A DNA stretch of 48,605 bases from Methylobacterium sp. J-077 (GCF_022829365.1 NZ_JAKSYJ010000074.1:1-48605), one strand, 5' to 3'. Numbered from the stretch's first letter, positions 18,956 through 28,928 are shown. Translations and numbers: made by a program. Notes: generated from the letters alone by a model not told the origin.

Positions 18956-19316
18956 GGATGGGTCGAATCCTGAAGAATACGGGTGGCCGGAAATCGTGTG
19001 CTGAAACGGCTGTTTGAGGTTCGGGGCGGAAAACCCGAGGCCGCATCGTCGCGATCGAATGCCGCGACGGACTGAAATCCGGGACGAAAAAGCTCGGTCC
19101 CCTTCCGGACGACCGTCGCCCGGGCGTTTCGACCATTCAGGCGAAGCGGACCCCTGTCAAGTCAACCGGAAGGGATGAAACTCTCGATACCGCCATTTCT
19201 GCACAGCGTCGATGAAAAAATCGTATCCCAAGGTATCTCGGCACAGGGCTGGGATAATAGGCCGAAGTTGATCGGTAAAACCTGAGGTTCCCGGCCCGAT
19301 CAAATCCCGGTTGTTC
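18956..19316. other. Spacer between rsh and the NYN gene
   Basis: 361 bases without a supportable gene. Short frames here are Arg-rich shadows. One inverted repeat, TATCCCA (19224-19230) with TGGGATA (19250-19256), could form a 7-bp stem with a 19-base loop. The reverse-strand promoter of the NYN gene should lie here, but no convincing -35/-10 pair is seen. Confidence 0.5.
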
Positions 19317-21593
19317 TCAGCCGTTCACGCGCTCGACGCTGTTGACCGGGCGCTTGCCGCGCAGCTCCGCGATGATCGCCGTGAGGTGCTGGAGGTCCCA
19401 GACCGACAGGTCGATGGTGATGTCGGTGAAATCCTGGGTGCGGCGCTTCATCGAGATGTTGTCGATATTGCCGTCATGGTCGGCGATCACCTGGGCGATC
19501 TGGGCGAACACGCCGGGCTCGTTGATCGACTTCAGCGCCAGCCGGGCCGGGAAGCGCTCGGTGCCGGAGGCCTCCGTGTCCCAGCGGACGTCGAGCCAGC
19601 GCTCGGGCTCGTTGTCGAAGGCCGCAAGGGCCGCCGACTGGATCGGGTAGACGGTGACGCCGACCCCCGGGGTCAGGATGCCGACGATCCGGTCGCCCGG
19701 AACCGCGCCGCCGTTGGGCGCGAAGGTCACCGGCAGGTCTCCGGTGAGGCCCCGGATCGGGATCGCGTCGCTGCGGCCCTCGGATTTGCCACCCTCGGTG
19801 GCCGGGAAGGTCAGCCGCATGGTCTGGTCGGCCGAGCGCACCAGGCGGCCGGCGCCGTTCAGCGCGCCCTGCGGCGTGGACGGGCGGCGCTCGTCGCGGT
19901 GATCGGGATAGACCGCCCGGACGACGTCGCCGGAGAACATCTCGCCCCGCCCGACCGCCGCGAACACGTCCTCGGTGCTGGCCCGGGCCAGCCGCGGCAG
20001 GGCGCCGCGCAGCTTGTCCTCCGAGAAGGTCTTGGCGGCACGCTCGAAGGCGCGGTCCAGGATCTGGCGGCCCAGCCCGGCATATTGCCGGCGCACGGCG
20101 GTCCGGGTCGCCCGGCGGATCGCCGCCCGGGCCTTGCCGGTCACCACCAGGGATTCCCAGGCGGCCGGCGGCGAGGCGCCGTCCGAGCGGCTGATCTCGA
20201 CCTCGTCGCCGTTGACCAGCTCGTGCAGCAGCGGCGCCATCCGGCCGTTGATCTTGGCGCCGACCGCCGAATTGCCGACATCGGTATGCACCGCGTAGGC
20301 GAAGTCGATCGGCGTCGCGCCCCGCGGCAGGGCGATCAGCCGGCCCTTCGGGGTGAAGCAGAACACCTGGTCCTGGAACAGCTCCAGCTTGGTGTGCTCC
20401 AGGAATTCTTCCGGGCTGTCGCCCTCGGCGAGCAGCTCGATGGTCCGGCGCAGCCACTGATAGGCGCCGCTCTCGGCCGCGAGCTTCGGGTGCACGCTGC
20501 CCTCGCCGCGGCCCGGATCCTTGGCCGCGTCCTTGCCGAGATCCTTCCCGGGTTCCTTGCCGACATCCTTGTAATGGGCGTGCGCGGCGATGCCGTATTC
20601 GGCGATGTCGTCCATGGCGCGGCTGCGGATCTGCAGCTCGACGCGCTGGCTCTTCGGCCCGATCACCGTGGTGTGGATCGAGCGGTAATCGTTCTGCTTC
20701 GGGGTCGAGATGTAGTCCTTGTACCGGCCCGGGACCATCGGCCAGCTGGTGTGGACGATGCCGAGCGCCGCGTAGCAATCCTGGACCGTGTCCACGATCA
20801 CCCGGAAGCCGAAGATGTCGGAGAGCTGCTCGAAGGCGACCGACTTGCGCTCCATCTTCGACCAGATCGAGAACGGCCGCTTCTGCCGGCCGCTGACCTC
20901 GGCGGTGATGCCCTGGGCGGAGAGCTTTTCGGTCAGCACCTGCGCGATGGTCTCGACCACCCGCTCGGACTTGGCGGTGAGGCGGGCCAGGCGCTGGTCG
21001 ATGGTGGCGTAGACCTCCGGCTCGATGTTGCGGAAGGCCAGGTCCTCCAGCTCCTCGCGCAGCTCCTGCATGCCCATCCGGCCGGCCAGCGGCGCGTAGA
21101 TGTCCAGGGTCTCCTGGGCGATGCGGTGGCGCTTGTCCTTGCGCATGTGCTGGAGGGTGCGCATGTTGTGCAGGCGGTCGGCGAGCTTGACCAGCAGCAC
21201 GCGCACGTCCGCGGCGACCGCGAGCAGCAGCTTGCGGAAATTCTCGCCCTGGGCCGCCTGCTTGGAGACGAGGTCGAGCCGCTTGAGCTTGGTCAGGCCG
21301 TCGACCAGCGCGCCGATCTCCGCCCCGAACAGGCGGCGGATCTCCTCCAGCGTCGCCTCGGTATCCTCCACGGTGTCGTGCAGGACCGCGGCCACGATGG
21401 TGGCGTCGTCGAGGTGGAGGTCGGTGAGGATCGCGGCGACTTCGAGGGGATGCGCGAAGAACGGATCGCCGGACGCCCGCTTCTGCGTGCCGTGCGCCTG
21501 CATGGCGTACACGTAGGCGCGGTTGAGCAGCGCCTCGTCGGCGGCCGGATTGTAGCGCTTGACCCGCTCCACGAGCTCGTACTGGCGCATCAT
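19317..21593 (-). CDS. rsh: Bifunctional (p)ppGpp synthetase/hydrolase (RelA/SpoT homologue)
   Basis: The stringent-response enzyme, 758 residues from ATG 21593. An HD hydrolase domain (AAVLHDTVEDT) is followed by a synthetase domain (GRYKDYISTPKQNDYRSIHT), then TGS (QVFCFTPKGRLIALP), a helical region and a C-terminal ACT domain (VFAQIAQVIADHDGNI). Both active sites look intact. A frame open to GTG 21785 would add 64 low-complexity residues, but a terminator-like hairpin lies in that stretch, so the shorter start is preferred. A charged insertion with GKD repeats sits between synthetase and TGS. It follows rpoZ on the same strand, as in many proteobacteria. Confidence 0.94.
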   Translation of the reverse strand: MMRQYELVERVKRYNPAADEALLNRAYVYAMQAHGTQKRASGDPFFAHPLEVAAILTDLHLDDATIVAAVLHDTVEDTEATLEEIRRLFGAEIGALVDGLTKLKRLDLVSKQAAQGENFRKLLLAVAADVRVLLVKLADRLHNMRTLQHMRKDKRHRIAQETLDIYAPLAGRMGMQELREELEDLAFRNIEPEVYATIDQRLARLTAKSERVVETIAQVLTEKLSAQGITAEVSGRQKRPFSIWSKMERKSVAFEQLSDIFGFRVIVDTVQDCYAALGIVHTSWPMVPGRYKDYISTPKQNDYRSIHTTVIGPKSQRVELQIRSRAMDDIAEYGIAAHAHYKDVGKEPGKDLGKDAAKDPGRGEGSVHPKLAAESGAYQWLRRTIELLAEGDSPEEFLEHTKLELFQDQVFCFTPKGRLIALPRGATPIDFAYAVHTDVGNSAVGAKINGRMAPLLHELVNGDEVEISRSDGASPPAAWESLVVTGKARAAIRRATRTAVRRQYAGLGRQILDRAFERAAKTFSEDKLRGALPRLARASTEDVFAAVGRGEMFSGDVVRAVYPDHRDERRPSTPQGALNGAGRLVRSADQTMRLTFPATEGGKSEGRSDAIPIRGLTGDLPVTFAPNGGAVPGDRIVGILTPGVGVTVYPIQSAALAAFDNEPERWLDVRWDTEASGTERFPARLALKSINEPGVFAQIAQVIADHDGNIDNISMKRRTQDFTDITIDLSVWDLQHLTAIIAELRGKRPVNSVERVNG

Positions 21594-21730
21594 CCGCCGG
21601 GACGTCGTCGGTTCCTGGGGGGCGCGCGGTGTCGGGGTCACGCCCGACTCTCCCGCAACGGGCGTGCCCGCGCCAGCCCCCGGCGGGGGAAAAGCGCCGG
21701 TTGCGACCGTATCGCCCTCCGAACGCAAGA

Positions 21731-21750
21731 ACCCGGCGTCTCCGCCGGGT
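21731..21750 (-). terminator. Hairpin terminator downstream of rpoZ
   Basis: On the reverse strand a perfect 8-bp stem ACCCGGCG-GAGA-CGCCGGGT is followed by TCTTGCGTT. It is placed about 60 bases after the rpoZ stop and 140 bases before the preferred rsh start. It may terminate or attenuate rpoZ transcripts before rsh, and it argues against an N-terminal extension of Rsh. Confidence 0.6.
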
Positions 21751-21807
21751 CCGGTCGTGGTCAGGTCGTGATCATCCGGACCCACGTGGTGCGGCTCGCG
21801 CGTCGGC

Positions 21808-22218
21808 TCATTCGCCCTCGTCGTCGGTCTCGACAGGCGGGGCCAGGTTCTCGAGGCCGCGCAGCAGGTCCTCCTCGCTCATGCGGTCGAACTGGACCGC
21901 CGCATCGTCGCTGGAGGATTGCGGGGCCACGGCGGCCGCGGCCGGCGAGCTCGACAGCAGCGGCACCGTCTCGGCCTCCGGCTCGTCGACCTCGACGTAT
22001 TTCTGCATCGAGTGGATCAGCTGTTCCTTGAGGTCGTCGGCCGTGATCGTCGCGTCGCCGATCTCGCGCAGGGCCACGACCGGGTTCTTGTCGCGGTCGC
22101 GATCGATGGTGAGCGGGGCGCCGGCGGCCAGCAGGCGCGCCCGGTGGCTGGCCAGCAGCACCAGCTCGAACCGGTTCTCGACCTTCTCGATGCAGTCTTC
22201 GACGGTGACGCGCGCCAT
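21808..22218 (-). CDS. rpoZ: DNA-directed RNA polymerase omega subunit
   Basis: A 136-residue omega subunit that aids assembly of RNA polymerase and in proteobacteria contributes to ppGpp binding. The N-terminus [30 protein letters not shown] is split here only for description: [18 protein letters not shown] is the family hallmark, followed by [11 protein letters not shown]. The C-terminal half is an acidic, alanine-rich tail, as in alphaproteobacteria. It lies upstream of rsh and divergent from fabD, with about 270 bases between. Confidence 0.96.
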   Translation of the reverse strand: MARVTVEDCIEKVENRFELVLLASHRARLLAAGAPLTIDRDRDKNPVVALREIGDATITADDLKEQLIHSMQKYVEVDEPEAETVPLLSSSPAAAAVAPQSSSDDAAVQFDRMSEEDLLRGLENLAPPVETDDEGE

Positions 22219-22489
22219 GCGGGGCGGCTCCTCAGCTTAAGCGACGGGTGATGTCGGGTGTGGGGCCACCCTACACGGAATGCCGTTGTGCAACAAGCAC
22301 AGCGGCTTGCGCCGGGCGCGCGTCTGGCGGGCGCGGGTTGGGGCGGCGACCGCGCGGCGCGGGCGCAGATTGTGCGACGCATTGTTGACACGGACTGCCT
22401 CGGGTGCGAGTGCGCGCCGCTTATTCCACGTGTTTCAGCCGGCAGGGGCGGCGTTCGCGCGCCGCACGGCGAGAGCGATCAGACGAGCC

Positions 22490-23431
22490 ATGCGCGCACT
22501 CATCTTTCCCGGCCAGGGCAGCCAGGCGGTCGGCATGGCCAAGGCGCTCGCGGACGACTTCCCGCAGGCGAAGGCGGTGCTCGACGAGGTCGACGACGCC
22601 CTGTCCCAGGCGCTGTCGCGGCTGATGTTCGAGGGGCCGGTGGAGGAACTGACCCTCACCGCCAACGCCCAGCCGGCCCTGATGGCGGCGAGCCTCGCGG
22701 CCTTGCGCGTGCTGGAGGCCGAGCGCGGCCTCGACCTCGCCCGGGACGTCGCCTGCGTGGCCGGGCATTCGCTCGGCGAGTACGCGGCGCTCGCGGCCGC
22801 CGGCAGCCTGTCGATCGCGGACGCGGCCCGGCTGCTGCGCCTGCGCGGCGAGGCCATGCAGGCGGCGGTGGCCCCGGGCGTCGGCGCGATGGCGGCCCTG
22901 ATCGGCACCGATGTCGAGGCGGCCCGCGGGATCGCCGAGGCGGCGGCGCTGGAATCCGACGGCGCGGTCTGCGACGTCGCCAACGACAACGGCGGCGGCC
23001 AGGTGGTGCTCTCCGGCGAGCGGGCGGCGGTGGAGCGCGCCGTCGGCATCGCCACGGAGCGCGGGGTCAAGCGCGCCGTGATGCTCAACGTCTCCGCGCC
23101 GTTCCACTGCCGGCTGATGTCCCCCGCCGCAGACGCGATGGCGGCGGCGCTCGCCGCGGTCGACCTGAAGGCGCCCCGGGTGACGCTCTACGCCAACGTC
23201 GCGGCGGCTCCGGTGGCGGAGCCGGCGGCGATCCGGGCGGCCCTGGTCGAGCAGGTCACCGGCACCGTGCGCTGGCGCGAGAGCGTCGCCGCCATGGCGC
23301 AGGCGGGGGTCGACCGGTTCTACGAGCTCGGCGCCGGCAAGGTGCTCACCGGCCTGGTCAAGCGCATCGCGCCCCAGGCGCGTGCCGCGGCGATCGGCAC
23401 CCCCGCGGACGTGGCGGCCTTCACGCTCTGA
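22490..23431 (+). CDS. fabD: Malonyl-CoA:ACP transacylase
   Basis: A 313-residue transacylase that loads malonyl groups onto ACP for fatty-acid elongation. IFPGQGSQAVGM opens the protein, the nucleophile is in AGHSLGEYAA (S94), and NVSAPFHC carries the catalytic histidine. The ATG at 22490 gives the family N-terminus; the upstream open frame is not FabD-like. It is the first gene of fabD-fabG-acpP-fabF, all on the forward strand. fabG follows after 17 bases. Confidence 0.96.
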   Translation: MRALIFPGQGSQAVGMAKALADDFPQAKAVLDEVDDALSQALSRLMFEGPVEELTLTANAQPALMAASLAALRVLEAERGLDLARDVACVAGHSLGEYAALAAAGSLSIADAARLLRLRGEAMQAAVAPGVGAMAALIGTDVEAARGIAEAAALESDGAVCDVANDNGGGQVVLSGERAAVERAVGIATERGVKRAVMLNVSAPFHCRLMSPAADAMAAALAAVDLKAPRVTLYANVAAAPVAEPAAIRAALVEQVTGTVRWRESVAAMAQAGVDRFYELGAGKVLTGLVKRIAPQARAAAIGTPADVAAFTL

Positions 23432-23448
23432 TATAAAGGGACTCCCGC

Positions 23449-24186
23449 ATGTTCGATCTCACCGGCCGCAAAGCCCTCGTGACCGGCGCCACCGGCGGCC
23501 TCGGCCAGGCGATCGCCCGGGCGCTGCACGCCCAGGGCGCCACCGTGGCGCTCTCGGGCACGAGGCCGGCGGCGCTGGAGGCCCTGGCGGCGGAACTCGG
23601 CGAGCGCGCGAGCCCGGTGGCGGCCGACCTCGCCGACAAGGAGTCGGTGGAGGGCCTGGTGCCGGCGGCCGAGGCGGCGATCGGGCCGCTGGACATCCTG
23701 GTCAACAATGCCGGGATCACCCGGGACAACCTGTTCATGCGGATGAAGGACGACGAGTGGGAGCAGGTGCTCGCCGTCAACCTCACCGCCGCCTTCCGGC
23801 TGTCGCGCGCAGCCGTGAAGGGCATGATGCGCCGCCGCTCCGGGCGGATCGTCAATATCGGCTCGGTGGTCGGCGCGACCGGCAATCCCGGCCAGGGCAA
23901 CTACGCCGCCGCCAAGGCCGGGCTGGTCGGGATGACCAAGGCGCTGGCCGCCGAGGTCGCCTCGCGCGGGATCACGGTCAACTGCATCGCGCCGGGCTTC
24001 ATCAGCTCGCCGATGACCGACGCGCTCAACGACAAGCAGCGCGAGGGCATCCTGGCCCGGGTGCCGGCCGGGCGGCTGGGCGAGGGCGCGGAGGTCGCCG
24101 CCGCCTGCATCTACCTGTCGTCCGCGGAGGCCGCCTACGTCACCGGCCACACCCTGCACGTGAACGGCGGCATGGCGATGTTCTAG
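23449..24186 (+). CDS. fabG: 3-oxoacyl-ACP reductase
   Basis: A 245-residue short-chain dehydrogenase that reduces beta-ketoacyl-ACP with NADPH. It carries the cofactor motif TGATGGLGQAIA (12-23), NNAGITRDN, the catalytic serine region IVNIGSVVGATG and the YAAAK tetrad. AAAGGGA precedes the ATG. The position between fabD and acpP makes the assignment to fatty-acid synthesis firm. About 280 bases separate it from acpP, enough for a separate acpP promoter. Confidence 0.96.
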   Translation: MFDLTGRKALVTGATGGLGQAIARALHAQGATVALSGTRPAALEALAAELGERASPVAADLADKESVEGLVPAAEAAIGPLDILVNNAGITRDNLFMRMKDDEWEQVLAVNLTAAFRLSRAAVKGMMRRRSGRIVNIGSVVGATGNPGQGNYAAAKAGLVGMTKALAAEVASRGITVNCIAPGFISSPMTDALNDKQREGILARVPAGRLGEGAEVAAACIYLSSAEAAYVTGHTLHVNGGMAMF

Positions 24187-24467
24187 GCCCCGACAGAGGG
24201 TTCCGGCACGCGCGCGGCGCACCGATGAAGGGAATCTGAACGGCTCTCGCCAGGGCGGGAACCCTGTGCTACCACGCCCCGCAGCCGTACAGGGGGTTGA
24301 CGGTTCAGCGGGTTTTCAGTCCAAGGCCCCCCGGCGGGGCCGTCCCGGTTCACCTCGAAACACGCGCGATCGAACACCGGCCCGTCAACAAGCCCGCAAG
24401 GGCACGGCGCGGCCACGGCACCACCCCGAGAAGACTGACAGACCAAAAGGACGAGGACGGAAGACCG

Positions 24468-24707
24468 ATGAGCGATATCGCTGAGCGCGTGAAGAAGATC
24501 GTCGTCGAGCACCTGGGCGTCGAGCCCGAGAAGGTGGTCGAGAGCGCCAACTTCATCGACGACCTCGGTGCCGACAGCCTCGACACCGTCGAGCTGGTCA
24601 TGGCCTTCGAGGAAGAATTCAACGTCGAGATCCCGGACGACGCCGCTGAGACCATCCAGACGGTCGGCGACGCGGTGAAGTTCCTGGAGAAGAACTCGGC
24701 CGCCTGA
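24468..24707 (+). CDS. acpP: Acyl carrier protein
   Basis: A 79-residue acidic four-helix protein that carries growing acyl chains on a phosphopantetheine arm attached to serine 37 in [12 protein letters not shown]. The ATG at 24468 gives the standard N-terminus [17 protein letters not shown]; the open frame to 24297 is leader. GAGGACGGAAG lies upstream. The leader contains a GGCCCC-CCGGC-GGGGCC hairpin (24325-24341). A terminator-like hairpin follows the gene, so an abundant monocistronic acpP transcript is likely. Confidence 0.97.
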   Translation: MSDIAERVKKIVVEHLGVEPEKVVESANFIDDLGADSLDTVELVMAFEEEFNVEIPDDAAETIQTVGDAVKFLEKNSAA

Positions 24708-24728
24708 GGCGCCGGATTCGGTTTCACG

Positions 24729-24761
24729 CGGCGCGGGTGAGGCCTAGCAGCCCCCGCGCCG
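24729..24761 (+). terminator. Terminator-like hairpin after acpP
   Basis: A perfect 9-bp stem CGGCGCGGG (24729-24737) with CCCGCGCCG (24753-24761) is followed by TTCTGCGTTTCG. It lies 22 bases after the acpP stop and 133 bases before fabF. It may partly separate acpP from fabF expression. Confidence 0.6.
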
Positions 24762-24894
24762 TTCTGCGTTTCGCGAGGCCGGTGGCACGGATCCGGCCGC
24801 GATCGGTTGTACGAGATGCGCTCCGGCCTCGAGCCGGCGTCGATGGCGGCGGGGGAGCGCTTCCCAAGACGGTTCTTGAGACGGGACAGGTAGC

Positions 24895-26157
<1,263 letters not shown>

Positions 26158-26162
26158 TAATT

Positions 26163-26669
26163 TTAGGTTTGTCTGCGAGGAACTCTCTTGGGTTTTTCAG
26201 GCACATAGCTAGATAAGTCCCGGTCCCCGGTTAATATTTGAACTTTCAGGCCCGCTCTCGAGTAATAATCCGCGACAAGTCGAATGGTATGATCTCCCAT
26301 GCTCGATTTGCGGGCCGCTGCGGCAGGCCAGTTTTTTACTATATAATCAAGACTTTCTCCAGCCCACAACTGTCTTTGATCTTCAAAACTTGCCCATGGA
26401 GATGAGCCTTGTGCAGCATAGCTTAAGAGGTTGACCAAATCAGTTGCCCGTTCGAATCTATAGCTGGGACTATTCGCGATATGGTTGCCAGTTTCAATAA
26501 TCGATGCGAGCGGAAGGACAAAAGTTACATTCGCATCTCTAAGTGCGTCGAGTTTTGTCTTAGCGCGATCTGGGTCAAAATATAGATTCCCCTCCCCGCA
26601 CGTTTCTTTTCCAACTACACAAAGATAGCAGCACAAGAACGACGTATCTAAGACGGCGACAGTGTTCAT
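26163..26669 (-). CDS. PIN-domain putative nuclease, partner of the ATPase
   Basis: A 168-residue protein with the acidic pattern of PIN nucleases: D8 in AVLDTSF, E59 in ASIIETGNH, D126 in SSMGDHTIR and D149 in ILTGDRDLSSY, at the usual spacing. Four cysteines cluster near the N-terminus (13, 14, 17, 24), which is unusual. PIN domains cut RNA, often in toxin or defence settings. The start overlaps the ATPase stop by 4 bases (ATGA), so the two are translationally coupled and probably form one functional unit. There is no neighbouring small antitoxin. Codon use and base composition match the ATPase gene and differ from the chromosome. Confidence 0.8.
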   Translation of the reverse strand: MNTVAVLDTSFLCCYLCVVGKETCGEGNLYFDPDRAKTKLDALRDANVTFVLPLASIIETGNHIANSPSYRFERATDLVNLLSYAAQGSSPWASFEDQRQLWAGESLDYIVKNWPAAAARKSSMGDHTIRLVADYYSRAGLKVQILTGDRDLSSYVPEKPKRVPRRQT

Positions 26670-27913
26670 GCGTTTGACACTGCCTCCTCAATTTTCCTTG
26701 AAGTGCTTATCGTTCCAACGGGCCCAATGGCGAGTAATTTCGCGATTCTAGGCACTTCATCAAGTGGCAGTAGTTTGCTATATCCGGTTCCTTCTTCGCG
26801 GAAAGCAACAGATATAAATGGGACAAAATCGGGCGTTAATGCATCCAGCAAAGCTGGGTTATGCGTTGTTATAATGACATCTACTTGTCTATCTGAGCCG
26901 ACTTCGGTCAACATTCGAAGTAGCAGGTTCGCCCGTGACGGGTGCAGCCCATTATCGATCTCTTCAATAACTAGAAGGCTACCCTTCGGTCGTGTCAGTA
27001 GAGCTGTAAGAATTGAAAGAAAGCGTAAGGTTCCGTCGGACATGCCGCGGGCATCTACAGTTGTGATATCACCATCTCGCCATGACTCTTCGCAGTAAAT
27101 CATAGCATCGCTCTGAAAGCGACCTACAGTTTCGGACCAAATTCTTGTAATGTCTTTCTCAGGTAGTTGGGTCATATAAAACTGAAGTTGTCCTTCAATT
27201 TCATCCCTTTTCTTAGATCCCAAAGCAGCAATCACGCCAGCTATATTCGAACCATCGGGCTGCAAACGTTCCGATAAAGGAACGAATTGTCTCATCTTTG
27301 ATGGATATGGGTCAAGAATGAAAATGTTTCTGAGAGACGTGACTACTGACTTAACCGCAGTGTCAATCTCGCTTCTGAGCGTTAATCCAAATAATTGAGA
27401 GATAATGCTCTGACTGCGCCTTACCTCTTTTTTAGTTCCTGATTTTTCGTTATACAGCCTAGCTATTAGTGATGGATGATCGTCTGCAGCTTCGTCAGTC
27501 GAAAATAGAGTTACTGTATATTTGTTTAATTTTTGACGGGTGCGGTATTTGTACCTAAGTAGTTTTTCGCTTGCGATTTGTATCCTTGGGTCAATTTGGA
27601 TGGTTATGCTATAAAGATATTCTGTGGTTTCGTCGTGAACCACCAAAGTTTCCAGTGTGAAGCGGTTATTTGGATGTCTAGCTGCCCATTCCGCGCCGCC
27701 CCGAATGGGCGAATTTATTGGGTCGCCGACAATTGCAGTCGAAACATCAATACTATTGGCCAATCTTGATAGCAGTTCGATTCCATCGAGGGCATTCGAC
27801 TTGCCGCTTGAATTAGTACCAATTAAAATCGTAAGCGCATCAACAAACAAAGTCCCGTCAGCGTAGCTCTTCCAGTCTATAAATCGAAAATGTTTTATCA
27901 CGAGCAATCTCAA
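26666..27913 (-). CDS. ABC-type (AAA15/RecF-OLD-like) ATPase
   Basis: A 415-residue SMC/RecF-like ATPase without membrane segments. Walker A is GTNSSGKSN (32-40), with an ABC-signature-like RGMSDGTLRFLS (289-300), Walker B SLLVIEEID (312-320), a NGLHPSR D-loop and the switch histidine in ITTHNP (H351). No TOPRIM or other nuclease domain is fused; the nuclease appears to be supplied by the overlapping PIN gene. The start is probably TTG at 27913 (MRLLVIKHFRFIDW); GTG 27901 is the alternative, and an in-frame TAA excludes extension. Such ATPases act as sensors or motors in phage-defence and DNA-repair systems; a role here is inferred. Confidence 0.85.
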   Translation of the reverse strand: MRLLVIKHFRFIDWKSYADGTLFVDALTILIGTNSSGKSNALDGIELLSRLANSIDVSTAIVGDPINSPIRGGAEWAARHPNNRFTLETLVVHDETTEYLYSITIQIDPRIQIASEKLLRYKYRTRQKLNKYTVTLFSTDEAADDHPSLIARLYNEKSGTKKEVRRSQSIISQLFGLTLRSEIDTAVKSVVTSLRNIFILDPYPSKMRQFVPLSERLQPDGSNIAGVIAALGSKKRDEIEGQLQFYMTQLPEKDITRIWSETVGRFQSDAMIYCEESWRDGDITTVDARGMSDGTLRFLSILTALLTRPKGSLLVIEEIDNGLHPSRANLLLRMLTEVGSDRQVDVIITTHNPALLDALTPDFVPFISVAFREEGTGYSKLLPLDEVPRIAKLLAIGPVGTISTSRKIEEAVSNA

Positions 27914-28018
27914 CCGAGCTTGGGTGCTATGGAGGGGCCATCGAAATTACGCTCTTCCAAGAAAATTATCTTGCTTCCGTGAACCCAAAAATTCAACCTA
28001 CATCTTCATAAAATACAC

Positions 28019-28732
28019 TTACCATTTTTCTCTCTCCTCCGCCCCCGGTACCCGCCCCTGCGGCGTGAGCGCGTGCACCACCTCCGGCAGCGCCTGGGCG
28101 AGCTGCGACAGCAGCGCCTCGCGGTCCATGCCGGTCTGGCTCTGGAGGGTGTCGAGGGTATCGGGGCCGAGGGCCTGGGCGAGCTGGGCCGGGGCCACCG
28201 GGCGGTTGCTGCCGTGGCCGATCCAGGACTCGATCACGTCGCCGAGCCCCCCCTGGCGGAAGCGGTCGACCAGGCCGTCGAGGCCGCCGAGATCCCCCTG
28301 TCCCGGATCGCCCTGAGGCTCCGGGGCGGTGCGGCGCGCGGTGGGGCCGGACTCGCCCGGGCCGTCGAGCATGCCGGACAGGTCCGAAAAATCGCCGGGC
28401 GGCAGGGACGGGTCGGAGGGGCTGGTCTCCCGGCGCTGGCCGGCCTGGTCCCAGCCGCCGATGTCGCCCGGGTCGCCGCGCCCCCCGGCATCGGCCGGGT
28501 GCTGGCCGGGATCGCGCCCGTAGGGGCCGGCGCCGCCGGACCGGTCGGCCTCGGGCCCCGGCTCACCCCGGCCCCCGCCCCCGAAAATGTCCCCGAAACC
28601 GCCGCCGGCGCCCTTGGCGAGCAGCAGCATCAGCAGGGCCTTCACCAGGGGCGACATCCCGGCGGATCCCGGCTTCTGGCCGCCGAACACCTGACCGAGC
28701 ACGCCGCCGATCGCCGATTCGAGCAAACCCAT
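28019..28732 (-). CDS. YidB-like (DUF937) protein
   Basis: A 237-residue protein. MGLLESAIGGVLGQVFGG opens it, a low-complexity Gly/Pro/Asp-rich linker runs from about 65 to 155, and the C-terminal domain contains GGLGDVIESWIGHGSNRPVAPAQL and LLSQLAQALPEVVHALTPQGRVP, the DUF937/YidB signature. ATG 28732 has a strong GGAGGG site; the longer frame is not coding. Function of the family is unknown. The final residues (AEEREKW and the TAA) lie at the edge of the AT-rich insert and may be insert-derived. Confidence 0.85.
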   Translation of the reverse strand: MGLLESAIGGVLGQVFGGQKPGSAGMSPLVKALLMLLLAKGAGGGFGDIFGGGGRGEPGPEADRSGGAGPYGRDPGQHPADAGGRGDPGDIGGWDQAGQRRETSPSDPSLPPGDFSDLSGMLDGPGESGPTARRTAPEPQGDPGQGDLGGLDGLVDRFRQGGLGDVIESWIGHGSNRPVAPAQLAQALGPDTLDTLQSQTGMDREALLSQLAQALPEVVHALTPQGRVPGAEEREKW

Positions 28733-28902
28733 AAGCGTCCCTCCGGGGCGGGATCCGCCCGGCCTGACAACGGCGGGTATGGGATAGGGGTTGCAGGAGG
28801 GGGCATTGAAGGGTGCGGGGTGGAGCGCATGGCGCGCGTGCATCCCCTACCCCTCTCCGGGCTACGATGGTCCCGCATCGTCTGCGGCGTGGCGCGACGT
28901 GC

Positions 28903-28928
28903 CCCCCTCTCCCGCACGGGAGAGGGGG
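28903..28928. repeat. Strong GC hairpin in a repeat-like spacer
   Basis: CCCCCTCTCCCG-CA-CGGGAGAGGGGG is a perfect 12-bp stem with a two-base loop, inside a spacer (28844-29053) that also contains TGTGAACATCGTAGCC (28955-28970), nearly identical to a motif at 9802-9817. Hairpins of this sequence type are common dispersed intergenic elements. No T-run follows. Confidence 0.6.

Larger units (their letters stand above)
26158..28018. other. AT-rich insert carrying an ATPase-PIN gene pair
   Basis: Base composition changes abruptly at the fabF stop and again just inside the end of the YidB-like gene. By hand count the line at 27301-27360 has 25 G/C in 60 bases, against 41 in 60 at 25801-25860. The insert contains only two overlapping reverse-strand genes and about 105 bases of upstream sequence. 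No integrase, transposase, tRNA or flanking direct repeat was seen. Recent horizontal acquisition is inferred. Confidence 0.75.

Noticed and set aside
21594..21785. 64-residue N-terminal extension of Rsh from GTG 21785
   Set aside because: The extension is low-complexity, contains a terminator-like hairpin, and the family N-terminus begins at the ATG pair 21593/21590.
26158..28021. Insertion sequence or prophage around the ATPase-PIN pair
   Set aside because: No transposase, integrase, terminal inverted repeat or target duplication could be seen at either border, so only an insert of unknown mechanism is claimed.
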